64,000 nucleotides of DNA from Stratiolaelaps scimitus (GCA_019614645.1 JABWDB010000011.1:1158501-1222500), one strand, 5' to 3'. Shown: positions 49,954 through 62,100, counted from the first letter of the stretch. The notes: generated by a model not told the origin, from the sequence alone. Numbers and translations are program-made.

Positions 49954-51801
49954 TCACGACGTATCGGAACGACTCCGGGCCGAACGTCGTCGTGGAAGGC
50001 CGTCAACGTACTCCTCGGGAAGGTTGCTTCGGCGCGCCTTGTCGATCTCGAGTAGCTTCTGTACGGCTAGCGATCGACGGTAGATCTTCACGCCTTCGCG
50101 TTTGTAGAACAGATCAAGAATGTCGCTCATCGTCTTGTCCGGGAGGTGCTCAAGATACCTGCGGCGAGTCACATATAGATAGATAGATAGATATACATGT
50201 ATATATTTATATACAGAGTGGACTCGCAAGCTCACGCAGCCATACGACGCTCGGGAATCACAGCGCAACTCGCCATAGGAACTTGATGTGAGATGTACAA
50301 ATCAAGGTGCCACCCAGTGCGGCCGCGTGTGTATTTGTCAACACGTTCAAATGCACAGTGCCATATAACATTGTCGTGAACCCTATAAAAAGTAGTTTGC
50401 TGAGATAGCATATTGACAGTGGCGGTCGAAATTGAAACAAAGACAAAGTCTCTAATTACCCGATGTTTGAAGTTGGATATACTAAATAGACGGAAGTCCA
50501 ACATAAACGAAACAAAAAAAAACGCCAAAACCCAACGCAAACAAACGCTATACGACGTCAGATTGCGTCAGTACCCGTATCAGAAAGATACGTCTCCAGA
50601 TGACGTGCCGACGTCACACTCTGTCACGAGGCTGACTAGATCATACGTAAGCGTTCTGAAGTTGGCCGATACTCGGGTTTGCGTTCCCGTTCGCTGGTTG
50701 CGTATATATAGAAACGCCAGTGAATGCTTTCGGTTGTCATCAGCTCGTTAGATTTCACATGATAAACAGTTCAGTTGAACAGTGAGAACGAAGAATACAA
50801 ATACAAAAAATTACGTTGGTTTCAATGCCATTTACGGAACAGCACGCTCTCAACAGAAATGTCTGTGATAACAATTTCCCTCCTCGAGAATGGTTGGTTG
50901 AATGCATACGAAGTTCTTCATTCCCCGTTCTATTATTTCAGGCGCGTGTTATACTAATCGATTGCTATTTTCTCCTTTAACCTTTTTTTAGAAATATATA
51001 TGTTTACAGTATCGTTGAACTATTGCACACATTGAATATACCATTGAAACACGGAGGTCGAAATTGTTGAAGCGTTAACCTTTCAGGTGGCTGAAGCTAC
51101 CCTGAGACCTGAGAGCCTACGTGGCGAGAACCTAATACTATAAGAAAATGCTTTCTAGTGCGCTCCTCCAGCGAAGGAAGGTACCCCGGGGTTTGCTTTT
51201 TCGGCTGCGCATAATCAGCAATTCAATGGACAATTTCTTCAAGATCATCATATACTCAGATCTCAGATACTCCCACCGAGCACAAAACCGTGTCAAACCT
51301 CTCGAGATGGGGGGGAGAGAAGAGGGGGTTCCTATCAACTCATGAGACTATTCGCCACAGTAGATTGTGATTGATAAAAACATGTACAGATTGCATAGAT
51401 TGCATAGATTGATCATGCATAGATTGATCGAAACATGTACAGTAGCTGTTTGTTATTTAGCATTCATTATCACCTCTTGCTTTACAGGTCGCACTCGGAC
51501 ATCGAGTTGCCCTCGAGTCAATTGACACCAACCTGGGAAAATCTTGAGCGTGCCTCCGAAAGCATCGACCGTAATTGACAGTCTCCGCTGAACTCCACTT
51601 CACCGGTCGAGGAATGAGCTTGTCCTCGCTTTCGACGCACTCCGGCGCAAAGATCAGATCAGCCGGATGCTCGGGAGATTTTCTCCTCTTCTCGCCGTTG
51701 GCATTTTCAACGTCCGGCAAAAACTCAACTTGGAACTCCGAGCCTACTCGGGGCTGTTTCGGAGGAAACTTCAACCTCTCCATCGACAGTAGCGGTTCCA
51801 T
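49954..51801 (-). CDS. Short ELM2-SANT chromatin protein (CoREST/MIER-like)
   Basis: Exon 51533-51801 and exon 49954-50158 join in phase 2 (AG|G) across a 1.37 kb intron to give 157 residues from ATG 51801; the frame is open a little upstream, so an earlier start is possible. QPRVGSEFQVEFLPD matches the start of ELM2 domains, and ADLIFAPE the following conserved strand. VKWSSAETVNYGRCFRRHAQDFPR|YLEHLPDKT then MSDILDLFYKRE is a SANT domain, closest to the SANT1 of CoREST (LPDKS...FYYSWKK). ELM2-SANT pairs recruit class I histone deacetylases. Unusually, the roughly 40-residue helical second half of ELM2 is missing, and the protein stops soon after SANT with an Arg-rich tail; a second SANT is absent. 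It could be a truncated paralogue with altered HDAC binding. Confidence 0.65.
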
Positions 51802-51984
51802 CTCCGTCCCGCGCCAGCTTGCTGCGACGCCGAAACATGAACGCCAATGCACGCGATTCACGTCGACGCCAATAGATCCGCAGCTTCACCAACACGACGC
51901 CGTGCGCAAATCATACAATATCACGTCTTTATCTCTCACACACACACACACAAGTAAACACACTGTACATATTTACATATACAT

Positions 51985-52015
51985 GTACATATATATATAT
52001 ACATACATACATATA

Positions 52016-52056
<41 letters not shown>
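51985..52056. repeat. Compound (TA)n/(ACAT)n microsatellite
   Basis: Alternating TA and ACATAC blocks end just before the acceptor of the 52063 exon, forming much of its upstream intron end. Confidence 0.85.
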
Positions 52057-52062
52057 CTACAG

Positions 52063-52245
52063 GTACACGTTGACGAACTAGACAATCGGCAATTCGCTGG
52101 CACGAAGTTAACGGTTAAGTGGAAAGAAAGTCCGTCGCAGCCGGAGCTTCTTCTGACTGAGCACCCCGGGTCCCTCGGCTCGCTCAGTTCAGCCGGCTTG
52201 TTGGCTCCAGTTGTTGCTGCTGCTGCTATTTTTGCTTGCTGGTAG
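52063..52245 (+). CDS. Terminal exon with GPI-anchor-like tail, unknown gene
   Basis: After a (TA)n tract and acceptor ATCTACAG the frame opens in phase 0 as VHVDELDNRQFAGTKLTVKW and ends SSAGLLAPVVAAAAIFACW and stop. A small-residue patch (SLGSLSSAG) before a short hydrophobic C-terminus with nothing after it is the layout of a GPI-anchor signal; a C-terminal membrane anchor is the alternative. TKLTVKW looks like the edge strand of a beta-sandwich domain, which would suit a cell-surface protein. Upstream exons were not identified. Confidence 0.4.
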   Translation, partial: VHVDELDNRQFAGTKLTVKWKESPSQPELLLTEHPGSLGSLSSAGLLAPVVAAAAIFACW

Positions 52246-55200
52246 CGAAGCGGATGGTGTCGATGGAGAGAGAAGGTACGGTATCAACACAAGAGAGTTC
52301 GTTTGAAAAGGCTCGACCCGCGTAGCCGCGACGAAGAAAGCCAGCGCCTCCTGTCGGCACGCTGATGAAATGAGCTATGGCTGACTTTGAATTGCAATGC
52401 GAGGAGACCATTAGATCGGCGACCCCAAACAGGTACACGACGCTTGCCGGGACGCCTGATGCAAGCGGTAGGAGATTGTGGATGTAGGAAGAAACGTATT
52501 AATTATTATTGAGGTATTAATTGGTGTTATCAAAATGTCTCTTCGTCGCATTAGCTTCTCGGGGCCACGGGTGATAATAGACAGCTAGAATGGTGAATGG
52601 TAGGTAAATATAAATAACACATTCGAACACTATCCACCATATTGTTGCTTCTGATGAGTATCGAGTGAGGACAATAGCAGACAAGCAAGCAATGTCGATA
52701 CACTGTGATGCACGGCTGTAATATGGGCAATTATTAAAGACCACCAAGACGCAGTCGGGCCTCGATAGACTCAAGACGACATGGTACCAAAAACGTGTAG
52801 CTCTAGCCGATAAAAACTTAGAGATTTGTTTCTGGGTGGCCCACGTCGAATTATGGCGTAATCGGGCCCGCTAAAGAGACGCCTAAAAAATCACTCAATA
52901 TATACAGATATAGTGCTATATTTTGTGGGTAAGACAGCTAGTCAATACTATATGGCTCGGCGTGCAGCACGAACTAAAGTGAACACGTCTCATTATCAGT
53001 TCTGGGTTCCGCTGCGCCCCGTATATAGATGTGGTCTATAAGCGGGCTTCGAGCGTCGCTCAGGTGCTGCTCCCCAAAGAAATTATCTGTATCTTTAGGA
53101 GAGATGGCAAACAACACGGGTCAACACGGTTGGTAGGACAAATCGAAACAGCGAAAGTAGCTGAAGAACTCGTGCACCTCCGCTGCAACGGACGACGTAT
53201 TTTGAGGACATGGACGTGACCGGCGATAACAGGTGGCGTGACCAAGCAACGTTGATCCGAACAACAACAACTGAACTGCAAAGGAATAATTGCAATAGAA
53301 GAAACCTACTAAGGAAATGGATAATTCTCATCAACCTAATGTGTTCCATTGTATGCGATGAGGTTCTGTCATATCTCCCCGAGCTTCATTGTCCCTAATT
53401 TATAGGAGTCCTGAGATCTGATAGATGAGGCGGAAAAAGTCATCAGAGGCGTTTTTGAGTATTTCCACTGAACTGGAAATTGGTTATTCAAACCCCTTTA
53501 GTAGAAGAGCTACTGTAGCGCCCACAACAACCCGTGATAGCATGAAGGCGCAAGGTCCGCTGGCTTTGCGGGGGGTGCACCAGGACATCCCGCAATTACT
53601 ATTTCCAGGTCATCAAACAAACGCATGTTCTAACGTTGTCCCGATGAACCATAACGCCCTGCTCGTTTTAGTTTGATCAATCGTGAATAATAACCCTATC
53701 ATCAATCAATCGTCTCCTTCGGTGGCAACAGATCATAACAGACGATCCCTTTCAAATTGCGGCAGAGACAGATGCATGAGTTTCTTTGGGTTAAATCCAG
53801 CCTTTGCGGCCGGCCATGCAAGCAGCCCTTGCCTTCTTCTAACACACACTTTTGCTTATCGTTCTCTTTCTCTCTCTATTTCTCTCTTCGTACACGTCAT
53901 ATATCGTGAGTGTTAGGGAGTTTACGGCGTGTTTTTGCCGTTTTCGAAGTTTGGCAAAAGTTAACTTCATTCGAAGAACACGCTGTTTCCTCCGAGTTCG
54001 AAATGCGATTTAACCTCGCATCCGTCACCTAACCTCGATGAATCAGATCACTCGAAATCTACAGAGACATTCGATAGGAGAGAAGACGAGTGAGAAACGG
54101 ACCACTATGGACTTACGCGTGAACCTTAGATACGGGTAATAAGTGCACATATATGGGGCGCTGAGGCAGCACCAAGTCTAGAGAGAGGATTTCGAGAAAT
54201 AACTAATTACAAAATAGTTAGGAAATTTAGGCGGGGGCGGACATATCGCTCATGTATATACAACTTTGATATTTAGTCCCATCGGCCGGGACAAGATGAG
54301 GGAGAGGTGGGAGAGAAGTAGGTTTACAGTGATACTACCTTATCATGAGGAAAAATGGGCTTCCAGCCAGCAGCTGAAAGCTTACAGTTGAAGCCAAAAA
54401 TTGAAATCTAACAGTACACTTCGATTGTTCTAAATTAGGAAGCATCTTTTTTTTCTCTCCCTGTAAACTGACCGAATTCGTAGGCGACAGATGTCCACGC
54501 CACGGAGTGTGACATTTAATGACTAGAAACACGTCACGAACATGCATCTCGTTGAGTAACCTAGATTGGATGAGCGGATCACCAAGGGTTCGTTTTTGTT
54601 CATAGATTTGTGTTTGTCGTTGTGAAATTTGAATACTTGTTTATGACGTGAAATGGGTACGCTGTTCCACACAGACCTATGCACACTGTGTTTTTGCTTC
54701 GGCATCGTTCAACGTGTTTAGGACATTTTGCAAACTAGGAAACACAGAGCTTTCCTCTACACTCCCGCCTCTGTTCCCACATTACTGTCTACATTGGGAG
54801 ACTTCAAGATATTCAATGTTGAAAACCGATACGACTAAATAAGGAAAGGATCGTTCCACTTCTACTCTTCACGTTTGAAATGTCACCTCCCCCCCCCGAA
54901 AACCCGGTGCCCAAGCCAAATATCGTGTTGGGGTTTATCATTCAACCCAAGAAACAATCCTCCTGTAGACCGGTTCCGATGTCAACTCTTCGCCAGGGAC
55001 CCTACGCAAAATGAAAACGCAACGCGATTTTTTGTCCGACTCAACGCGCCAATGCGATTCGCCGACGATCCGCCGCCAAATAGTTAAATTTATTTATAAA
55101 ACACCGTCTACGTCATCAGATCAGACACCACCAGCGCGTTTCACCGCGCCCGCTCGTCCTGCCTTGATACATCATCGTATTACTGTTTGTGATTGTTGTT

Positions 55201-55454
55201 GTTCCTTTCTTCTCCCTCGAAATTTCTTCATGTTAATCTCTCTCTCCACGGTGCGCCGCCCCCATCCGAGTGTAATTCAGACGGCTGCAGCAGGTGCTCG
55301 GCGCAAACTCGCTCACGGAGTGACGCAAAAGGTTTTCTCCACATTCAAACGACGATTATATCTCTCAACTATGCCGCTCATTAGTATCCGCCGGGGTCGT
55401 CGCGCGTGGAGCGAACACCCGCTGACGGATCGCATTGCAATTGCCCTAATTTAT
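52246..55454. other. Interval without a recognised gene
   Basis: A minus-strand frame at 52517-52774 contains hydrophobic stretches (WWIVFECVIYIYLPFTILAV) that could be part of a membrane protein but has no supporting neighbours. Nothing else recognised. Confidence 0.35.
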
Positions 55455-55625
55455 CTACTTTTCCTCGTACTGCTGCTTAATGTGCTTCCACAGTTTGCCC
55501 TTGTTGTAGGTGTCGAAGATGGCCTCCCCGGCCACATCTGCACCCCGCTCGAAGAAGAACACACCGACGAGCACAGCCAACGCAAAGGTCGACGTGCGTT
55601 TGAAGACCATATCGTAAAGGCCCAT
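55455..55625 (-). CDS. UQCR10: Ubiquinol-cytochrome c reductase subunit 9 (7.2 kDa)
   Basis: A 56-residue frame starts MGLYDMVFKRTSTFALAVLV, continues FFFERGADVAGEAIFDTYN and ends KGKLWKHIKQQYEEK. This matches the whole UQCR10 family: short matrix N-terminus, FKRTSTFAL motif, one membrane helix, FER, then the conserved GKLWKHIK..Y. The subunit sits in complex III of the mitochondrial inner membrane near cytochrome c1 and the Rieske protein. Length fits the family (about 60). An acceptor-like CTGCCAACAG lies 5 bases before ATG 55625, so a 5' UTR exon probably lies upstream. A longer plus-strand open frame over the same bases is a shadow. Confidence 0.93.
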   Translation of the reverse strand: MGLYDMVFKRTSTFALAVLVGVFFFERGADVAGEAIFDTYNKGKLWKHIKQQYEEK

Positions 55626-56078
55626 CTTGTCTGTTGGCAGGAGTGTGCAGGCGATGCACCCAGGGGGTCACGAACCTCTGCAGTAGACGACAATCCGACA
55701 AATACAGGGAAAGAACAGTACAGCTTCTGTTAGCTTTTTCGGGAACCGGTGCCGAACGCAATTTCAACCGCTGAATTGTGCTGTACAAAGATGCCTTTTG
55801 CATATTGAATCTACGTAAGACAATATCGTGGTTCTTCGGCCGATGTTGTGATACACAGTTGTCACTATTGTATAGCGGGTTCAAAGAGCGCATGAACACT
55901 GTATCATCCTAGCTCATAACATATACAGAGTAACGGTAAGCGTACAACAGATAGATCTATTCCCTTGAGTAGCATTTGATATTGACGAAAACGTTATGGC
56001 ATACTACTACACAACTAGCATATTCTAAACAAGAAGAAAAACAAAATAAATTTGTATCAAATGACGCTCTGCTCGCAG

Positions 56079-56123
56079 GTCAACTCGATATTTGAACACG
56101 AACCGAATGCCGAGATCAAGTGA
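56079..56123 (+). CDS. Possible very short terminal exon
   Basis: Acceptor TCTGCTCGCAG is followed by VNSIFEHEPNAEIK and stop. The peptide is coding-like, but 15 codons is little evidence and no partner exon was found. Confidence 0.2.
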   Translation, partial: VNSIFEHEPNAEIK

Positions 56124-56370
56124 AAAACAACACTACCCCTTAACAGGTCCACTTTTTGTCGAATTTTAACTTTGGAAAAAGCGTAGTATTGTTGCCGACG
56201 AGCTTCGCCTCAACGCCACTTAAGCAAAGGTGTGTAGATTTCTCGAAGGTTCCTGTCCTAGGGATCAATGGTAGATGAGACGTTCTCGCTTCGACACAGG
56301 CATAAACTTGAATTGAATTTTGCCGAGCTGTTGCTCCTACGACGACACTAATGCCGTAATATGCCCATCG

Positions 56371-56690
56371 TTATACGGCTGCTCTATGGAGATTATTTAT
56401 TAATTTTTTATTGACGATTCTCGTCGATCCACTTCGCGATTTATACAGCTGACTTTCTGCCTCACGCGCAATCACGGCTAGCAAGCAGTGGCCGACGTCG
56501 AAACGAACGAAATTACACATCATTGAATTATTAGAGATCAAGAACTGGCCAGCATCGGAGGTCCTACACAATACTTTTTGAAACGGTTCGAAAACCGATA
56601 CTAATTTAAGCATAGCAAATAAAACATTACCTGTGTCTTCTCCGTTCAACACCAGGCGCAAGGACGACCTCTCCAGTAGAGAACAACAGC
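56371..56690 (-). CDS. Two-exon 3' part of a small gene, possibly roadblock fold
   Basis: Exon 56631-56690 (acceptor CATTCGCAG, donor GTAATG) and exon 56371-56563 join in phase 2 across a 67-base intron: LLFSTGEVVLAPGVERRRH then RTSDAGQFLISNNS and FVRFDVGHCLLAVIARE. The alternation of a 'GEVVLAPG' hairpin, a loop, and 'FVRFDVGHCLLAVI' strands recalls roadblock/LC7 subunits of Ragulator (LAMTOR4-like), but key signature residues are not clearly present, so the family is a guess. The first exon(s), at higher coordinates, were not identified. Confidence 0.35.
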
Positions 56691-56911
56691 CTGCGAATGA
56701 AAATAGCCGATAATCGTACCACAACCGTTCCGAACCACAAAAGTGCCACGGAGTCGATCTACATGTGTATATATATATATATATCTAAATGAATACAAAT
56801 CCGATTCATATGCTGTGAGTAGCTAGTGGCTAGATCGTAACTAGCAAATAAATGAAGTAATATGAATAGAGAGTTAGCATAAAACTTCTATACAGCATTG
56901 TTTTTTTTCAG

Positions 56912-57832
56912 TTTCTGTTGCTTCCAATGTATACTGTTGGTCAGAATACGATGTTATCGCTAAACGAACCACAAAGTGTGCCACATTTTGCCGCGCGGCG
57001 AATACGAACTCTCTCGATAACTTGTGTCATAGATGATATACTTATGCAACTAGTGTTAAATGTTTCGCCGTATCTGGACGAGAGTTTCATCTGCATCGAA
57101 TTGCAGGTCAGCGGCGCACACACCATGAATACCAAGTCAAATATATGCATGAGTAATATCAATGCATAATAACAATAGCGCATGTTGTATATTTCGACGC
57201 AGTTTGTGCACATCAGCGCGCATGGGTCCATATAGTTAAACTTGTTCTTCATCCTGTACCCAGCTATAGATATTGAGTTAGTCCTGCGAATGTTTGCCAC
57301 AGATTGTGCGTAACAGCTGTTACGTACCGCTGGTGATTCACTGCCGTAGAACTGAAGAGAACAATCACGAGTAACAAGTTCATCTTTGTGGAGCTAATAA
57401 ATAAATTTTCCCGGCTGACCCACAGCGTTAAACATTTTTAACAACGTCCACGGTACAACAACTGCTTTCGGCACTACTTCATAAGACGGTCAGCCCCTTT
57501 AAATGCACACGTGCAACCTATCCTCACTAATATGCACAATCATAAATACACAAAATATTTTCGAAGCTCACCTGTTTCAACAGACTTTCGCGGAAACCCT
57601 TCGTTGCGGCCCTCACGCCTCGCTGCGCCCTGTTTTTATTATACGTTGCAATGTCCACTCATTTCGTCTCCATACTGATTATCGTGCAAAGATGTTTGAC
57701 TATGGAAGATCCTATATGGTTTGCTGTGTAAAAAGATCCTCAGTCATCTTCTTCTCAATGATGATCCAATATCAACATAAAGACACGTCACTCCTGTTCG
57801 TTTTATTGTTCAGTTCGACAATTGTTTATTAA
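56912..57832 (+). CDS. Two-exon 3' part of an unknown gene
   Basis: Exon 56912-57106 has a textbook polypyrimidine tract and acceptor (TTTTTTTTCAG) and donor (TTGCAG|GTCAGC). It encodes, in phase 0, NEPQSVPHFAARRIRTLS and ITCVIDDILMQLVLNVSPYL among its 65 codons. The next exon starts 57584 after TTTCAACAG, also phase 0, with TFAETLRCGPHASLRPVFII and runs open to the stop at 57830, or to a donor-like ATATGGTTTG at 57718. The joined reading is coherent, with buried hydrophobic stretches. I recognise no family. It overlaps no named gene but faces the minus gene at 56371-56690. Confidence 0.45.
57409..57497 (-). repeat. Dispersed repeat family B, copy 3
   Basis: Minus strand: AGTGCCGAAAGCAGTTG, TACCGTGGACGTTGTTAAAA and GGGTCAGCCGGG in the same order as at 22420-22482. 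It lies inside the intron of the plus gene at 56912-57832. Confidence 0.55.
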
Positions 57833-57855
57833 ATTCACATCGAATTTTCTCCTTA

Positions 57856-57858
<3 letters not shown>

Positions 57859-57914
<56 letters not shown>
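57859..57914. repeat. (TA)n microsatellite
   Basis: Uninterrupted TA run of about 56 bases, with a second shorter tract at 57962-57980. Confidence 0.95.
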
Positions 57915-57917
<3 letters not shown>

Positions 57918-58030
57918 TATATGTATCTCTTTGATTTATTGCAACAATAAACTTCAATAACTATATATATATATATATATTGTATATATACCCTAAATTG
58001 TATTACCTCATCTCCTCTATCGGCTTTCCA

Positions 58031-58303
58031 CTAATCAATCAGCATCGCCCTTGTCAAGCGTACATAATAGCCGTACCCAACGCCTACAACAAGTATTGCA
58101 CTCATCGTAGCGAAGCGAAGCGTGAGTCGCAATCTATGCAGTAACATTTCATGCCATTCAAATAACCTGTCAACGACCCTTAAGCAAGGAACATTTTCTC
58201 GCACCCAATGCAGAATGAATAGTACAATAGCAATTACGAAATAAAATCCATTCAAGTTATAATGAGCGAACCAAAACGAAGAGCAATTAAACTTTGAAAT
58301 CAC
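58031..58303 (-). CDS. Possible terminal exon, two membrane segments
   Basis: An open frame to stop at 58031 contains two hydrophobic segments (GFYFVIAIVLFILHWV and SAILVVGVGYGYYV) separated by a charged loop (RLFEWHEMLLHRLRLTLR). The 5' end could be an acceptor near 58305. No family recognised; AT-rich DNA often yields hydrophobic frames by chance. Confidence 0.25.
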   Translation of the reverse strand: MISKFNCSSFWFAHYNLNGFYFVIAIVLFILHWVRENVPCLRVVDRLFEWHEMLLHRLRLTLRFATMSAILVVGVGYGYYVRLTRAMLID

Positions 58304-58721
58304 CTCGTTGCCCTTGACACAATCGCCTTTTAATACAATCGTTGCTGTAGCCCCCGTCTACCGCTAATCATGAACATAGTATCACAAACAGCGAAGAGCT
58401 TACTGAATCATTGTAGGAATTTGAGATTATGCATATATGAATAAAGAATATCAATATCGTTATAAACACGTGATCCGATCCGTGGCAGTGGGCGGGAGGC
58501 GTTAGTCTATCTCGGGGAAGCAATCCGAGCGAGTATCATTATTGCCTTGTTTCGTGACGCGACGCGAGAGGCTCTCTCTCTCTCGAGATCGTGATTGTTG
58601 TATATGTAGCTCGAGCAGGATGAACTTTGCAAGAAGCCAACGTTGTTTTTGGAAGCGATAACACAACTCTTGAAGACTGTCCCCAATTACTTCACTGATT
58701 ATTATATATATATTTGTTTTT

Positions 58722-58792
58722 TCTGGCTGACACACAGCTAACATTTAATGTCCTCGGTACAACTGCTGTCGGCATCGAATTGTATGACTGAA
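58722..58792 (-). repeat. Dispersed repeat family B, copy 4
   Basis: Minus strand: GATGCCGACAGCAGTTG, TACCGAGGACATTAAATG and TGTGTGTCAGCC follow the order of the family B body. Confidence 0.5.
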
Positions 58793-59153
58793 TGTTATAA
58801 ATATATTGTAAAATAGTCTAACTGTACTGATTAGGTAGGAGTGATGTTTTTTTCGATAAACAATAATAGTTTTGCACTATATGTGTGTGTGTGTGTGTCG
58901 TAATGCCGAAGCGCGCCTGGGCGAAATTGTGCCATAAACAGCAATTATTACTGTTACTATTGTATTTCTATATTTTTCTCATAGTGTCTACATAGCTAAA
59001 CAATGAATGTTGAATTTTTATCGTATGGTGTTTGTTGTCGCTGTGAGGTCGAGTTGGTTCCTCCGACGACCGTAGCTAGGCCGCGCTGCTCGTCAAAAAT
59101 CACCGATCTGTCGTGGATTTGTGTTGAACCTTAGTGTCTATTGCCTATCGCCA

Positions 59154-62100
59154 TTAGGTCGAGTCACAGAGACCATCAATGAAGTCCTCGCGGTTCGCAG
59201 CTTGGAACAGCTTCCGATTAAACTCCTCGAATGAGCTGTCGTCTGTGACGACCTCCTCGATTACGGAGCGGTCAGGCCACCTGCGAGTAGAATTCGCCCA
59301 CCGGATAGCGAGGTTAGTTTATCAGTACGCACGAGTCGGGGACCAGCCGACTACAATACAACACGCTAATATTGATTAACTCGTTTCCGCTTGTAAGTAC
59401 TTGGTGGACGATTTTCGTACGTATTTTAGTTTTTTCTTTTTTTCGCACAATACCACTGTGTCATGGCAACACGGCCGGGAGCAAGCAAGAGTTCGCGAGG
59501 CGACAAAATCAAGTGGCGAATAACAATCGCTCGTCTGAACGCTAACTTGTCCTTTTATCGTTAGCGCGCGACTGGCGCGCGTAAATTACGTCAATGAATG
59601 AAGTAGGGGTCCGCTGATTGGATTCGCGTCGGACACCCCCCCGGGTCCAAGCACCCGGTGGTCCAGGTCGTACTGTCTACTGTGAGAAAATTGAAGCACG
59701 TAAAACGAGTGCCGAGTGTCTGTTTTAGCATGAATCGGAACACATACTAACTATATATCGACATTCGAGTTTTGCCTTCACTGGGGAATGGGGATGAGGA
59801 ATCGGCGGCCAACCCCTGTATTCCCCCAACGATTGTTGCGGATGTAATTCACAAGTACGGGGCACTCACAGTGATTTGAGGTCATCCAGCTGCGAGCGTT
59901 TTTCCTTGAGTTTGTAGAGTATTCGATTTCTTGAGTGGCTTTTATTGCTCAGGAGAATTTTGTCGGCCTCTCGAAGAAAATCTGTGGTAGGAGCCGTGAA
60001 ACAGAGCACAATTTGTTCAGTCATTCATAAGAATCAATAGTTGTCGTAATAATAATAATACTAGTAATAATAACAATAATAATGGAAAATGTTAATAACA
60101 TTAGAAAACAGACATTAGGCATTATACCGCTAGTATATTTTGACAGTTTGCAGAGCTTTCAAAGGAGCCAGCTTGCACGACAGAAAGTTTCGCCCTAAAG
60201 ATGCAAGGTGTTTTTTTTTGTTTGATACCGAGTCGATGATATATTTTTCCCATAAAGCTTCCTCGGAGTTAGTATATGCCGAGTATATGTCGGGATACGA
60301 TGGCACGCGGTCCCAGGTCAGATTTGTACACTGTTAATTGTAATTAAGTTCGAATAAATTTTTAGACGAATTTCAAGCAACGGTGACGGAGGTTTGACGA
60401 ATATTTTTAAAGATCCCGTTTGGCCAAACTGCAGACAGAATTTGCCGATTAAGCCAAAGGATTTTGCTCGTGCTGAGAAATTGCCAAGCGTTTTCGGACT
60501 ATGCGGAACACTATCTAGTTTCCCTTTACCAGATTTTCCTAGATATGTGGATATACGTAATCAATCAGGTTACGAGGGAGATCTTAATTGTTCCATACAT
60601 TATAACTTGCAAAATGATCGTCATACTTTTAATAATACTCTTCTCATTCATTGAAAAACAAAGACCGAGTTAATTCACTTAAATAAGAGATGACTGGTTA
60701 TTATTACCTTCGTACAGAATGCTAAGCGAGAAGGCCCGAATGAAGTCGTCAATGGGAAAGGTCGTCTGTGATCGGTCCAAAAACCTGAAACAATCCAAGT
60801 GAACCTTAGGGTGAAAGCATTCACGTTAACTTCATCCTTTAAACGTTGAACTTCATTTGCCTGAAGCGTTCCTTGGCTAGAGGCTACAGTGCCGTATCGT
60901 TGAACTCGCTGAGTGTAATCTCGAGAGTTTTGTCTCTAAAATGAACAAATTCTCTATTCGAGATGCGCGGCCATCAGGCTTGTTTACCTGTACCTTTATA
61001 TGGACATTTCCGCCCCGCATCTCGCTCTTCTCCGCCGCTGTAAGAATCGAATTCTAATTCATTTTCCGAACCCACCTGACGATGTTCTTCTGCACGAAAC
61101 CTCGCGAATCCCAATGGGGCCATGTGAGCTCAATTATCGAACAGTAGTCTCCTTTGCTTAGTTGTGTATCTGAATGAATATAGGCAAACGCAAAAGACAG
61201 CAATCATTTTCTCACTGTATACGCCTGACGTATGGTTCTAGGGTGATCTTATTAGATCACACCGTTCTCTATTTCTCTCTCTCTCTATCTCACGCACGTA
61301 CACATACACGCTCCGTGTCCTCTTCATTCGCCCAAAGTGCAATGTGTGTCAATATTACTGTGATACCCTCGGTCTGAACGTCGGATCTTGCTAGACCTGC
61401 AGGGCGGTGCTCGCTAGTGGACGACTTGGGCTCACCTATGCATTCGTTAAACGGATCCAACGTGGAGCGAAGTTGTCGCACGACGCAGGCTCGATTATAC
61501 GGCGAAGCAAGTATATACTTCCCGTCCGCATTGTGCACATGCTCTCCACTGTTCACCTTACTGAAACTGATTGCATTAGGCGGTAAGCGGATGACAAATG
61601 GCAACAACAACGAACTATGTAGGAGGTTGAGACGAACACTGCGCTCCACGGCTTTTTCTAACGGCACGCTATGAAATGACTACTGGTGACCCCGTAGTTG
61701 GCCGGCAATGTTCCCCCATAGTCCAGCACGTGATGTCTGATCGACACAAGTAATCGGCGTCGATCCCGGCACTGGCATACAAATCACACACACACGGATT
61801 TCGTTTGTGCGCCAATCATGCAACATTGGCATGATCATGATAATTGTACATATATAAGCGCCTGTATAATAGCGCTGAACGGGATAATCGGATGAGGTAG
61901 CACCGGTGGCGTCATGTTCCTCATGACGTGCACTCTTTAACATATTGCTTCAATGCATGCCGAACGAAAAAGACACGGTACAGCTTAAAAGCCTATATAT
62001 TATAGGATAAATGATACATACTAATCTCTAAGGAACTCGTCGACGTGGTCTACGCGACTCTCACTCTGCATCATCTTGTTAATAGCATCCTCCAGATACA

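Noticed and set aside
55477..55899. 140-codon minus frame overlapping UQCR10
   Set aside because: It is out of frame with the clear UQCR10 protein and has a skewed Arg/Cys composition.
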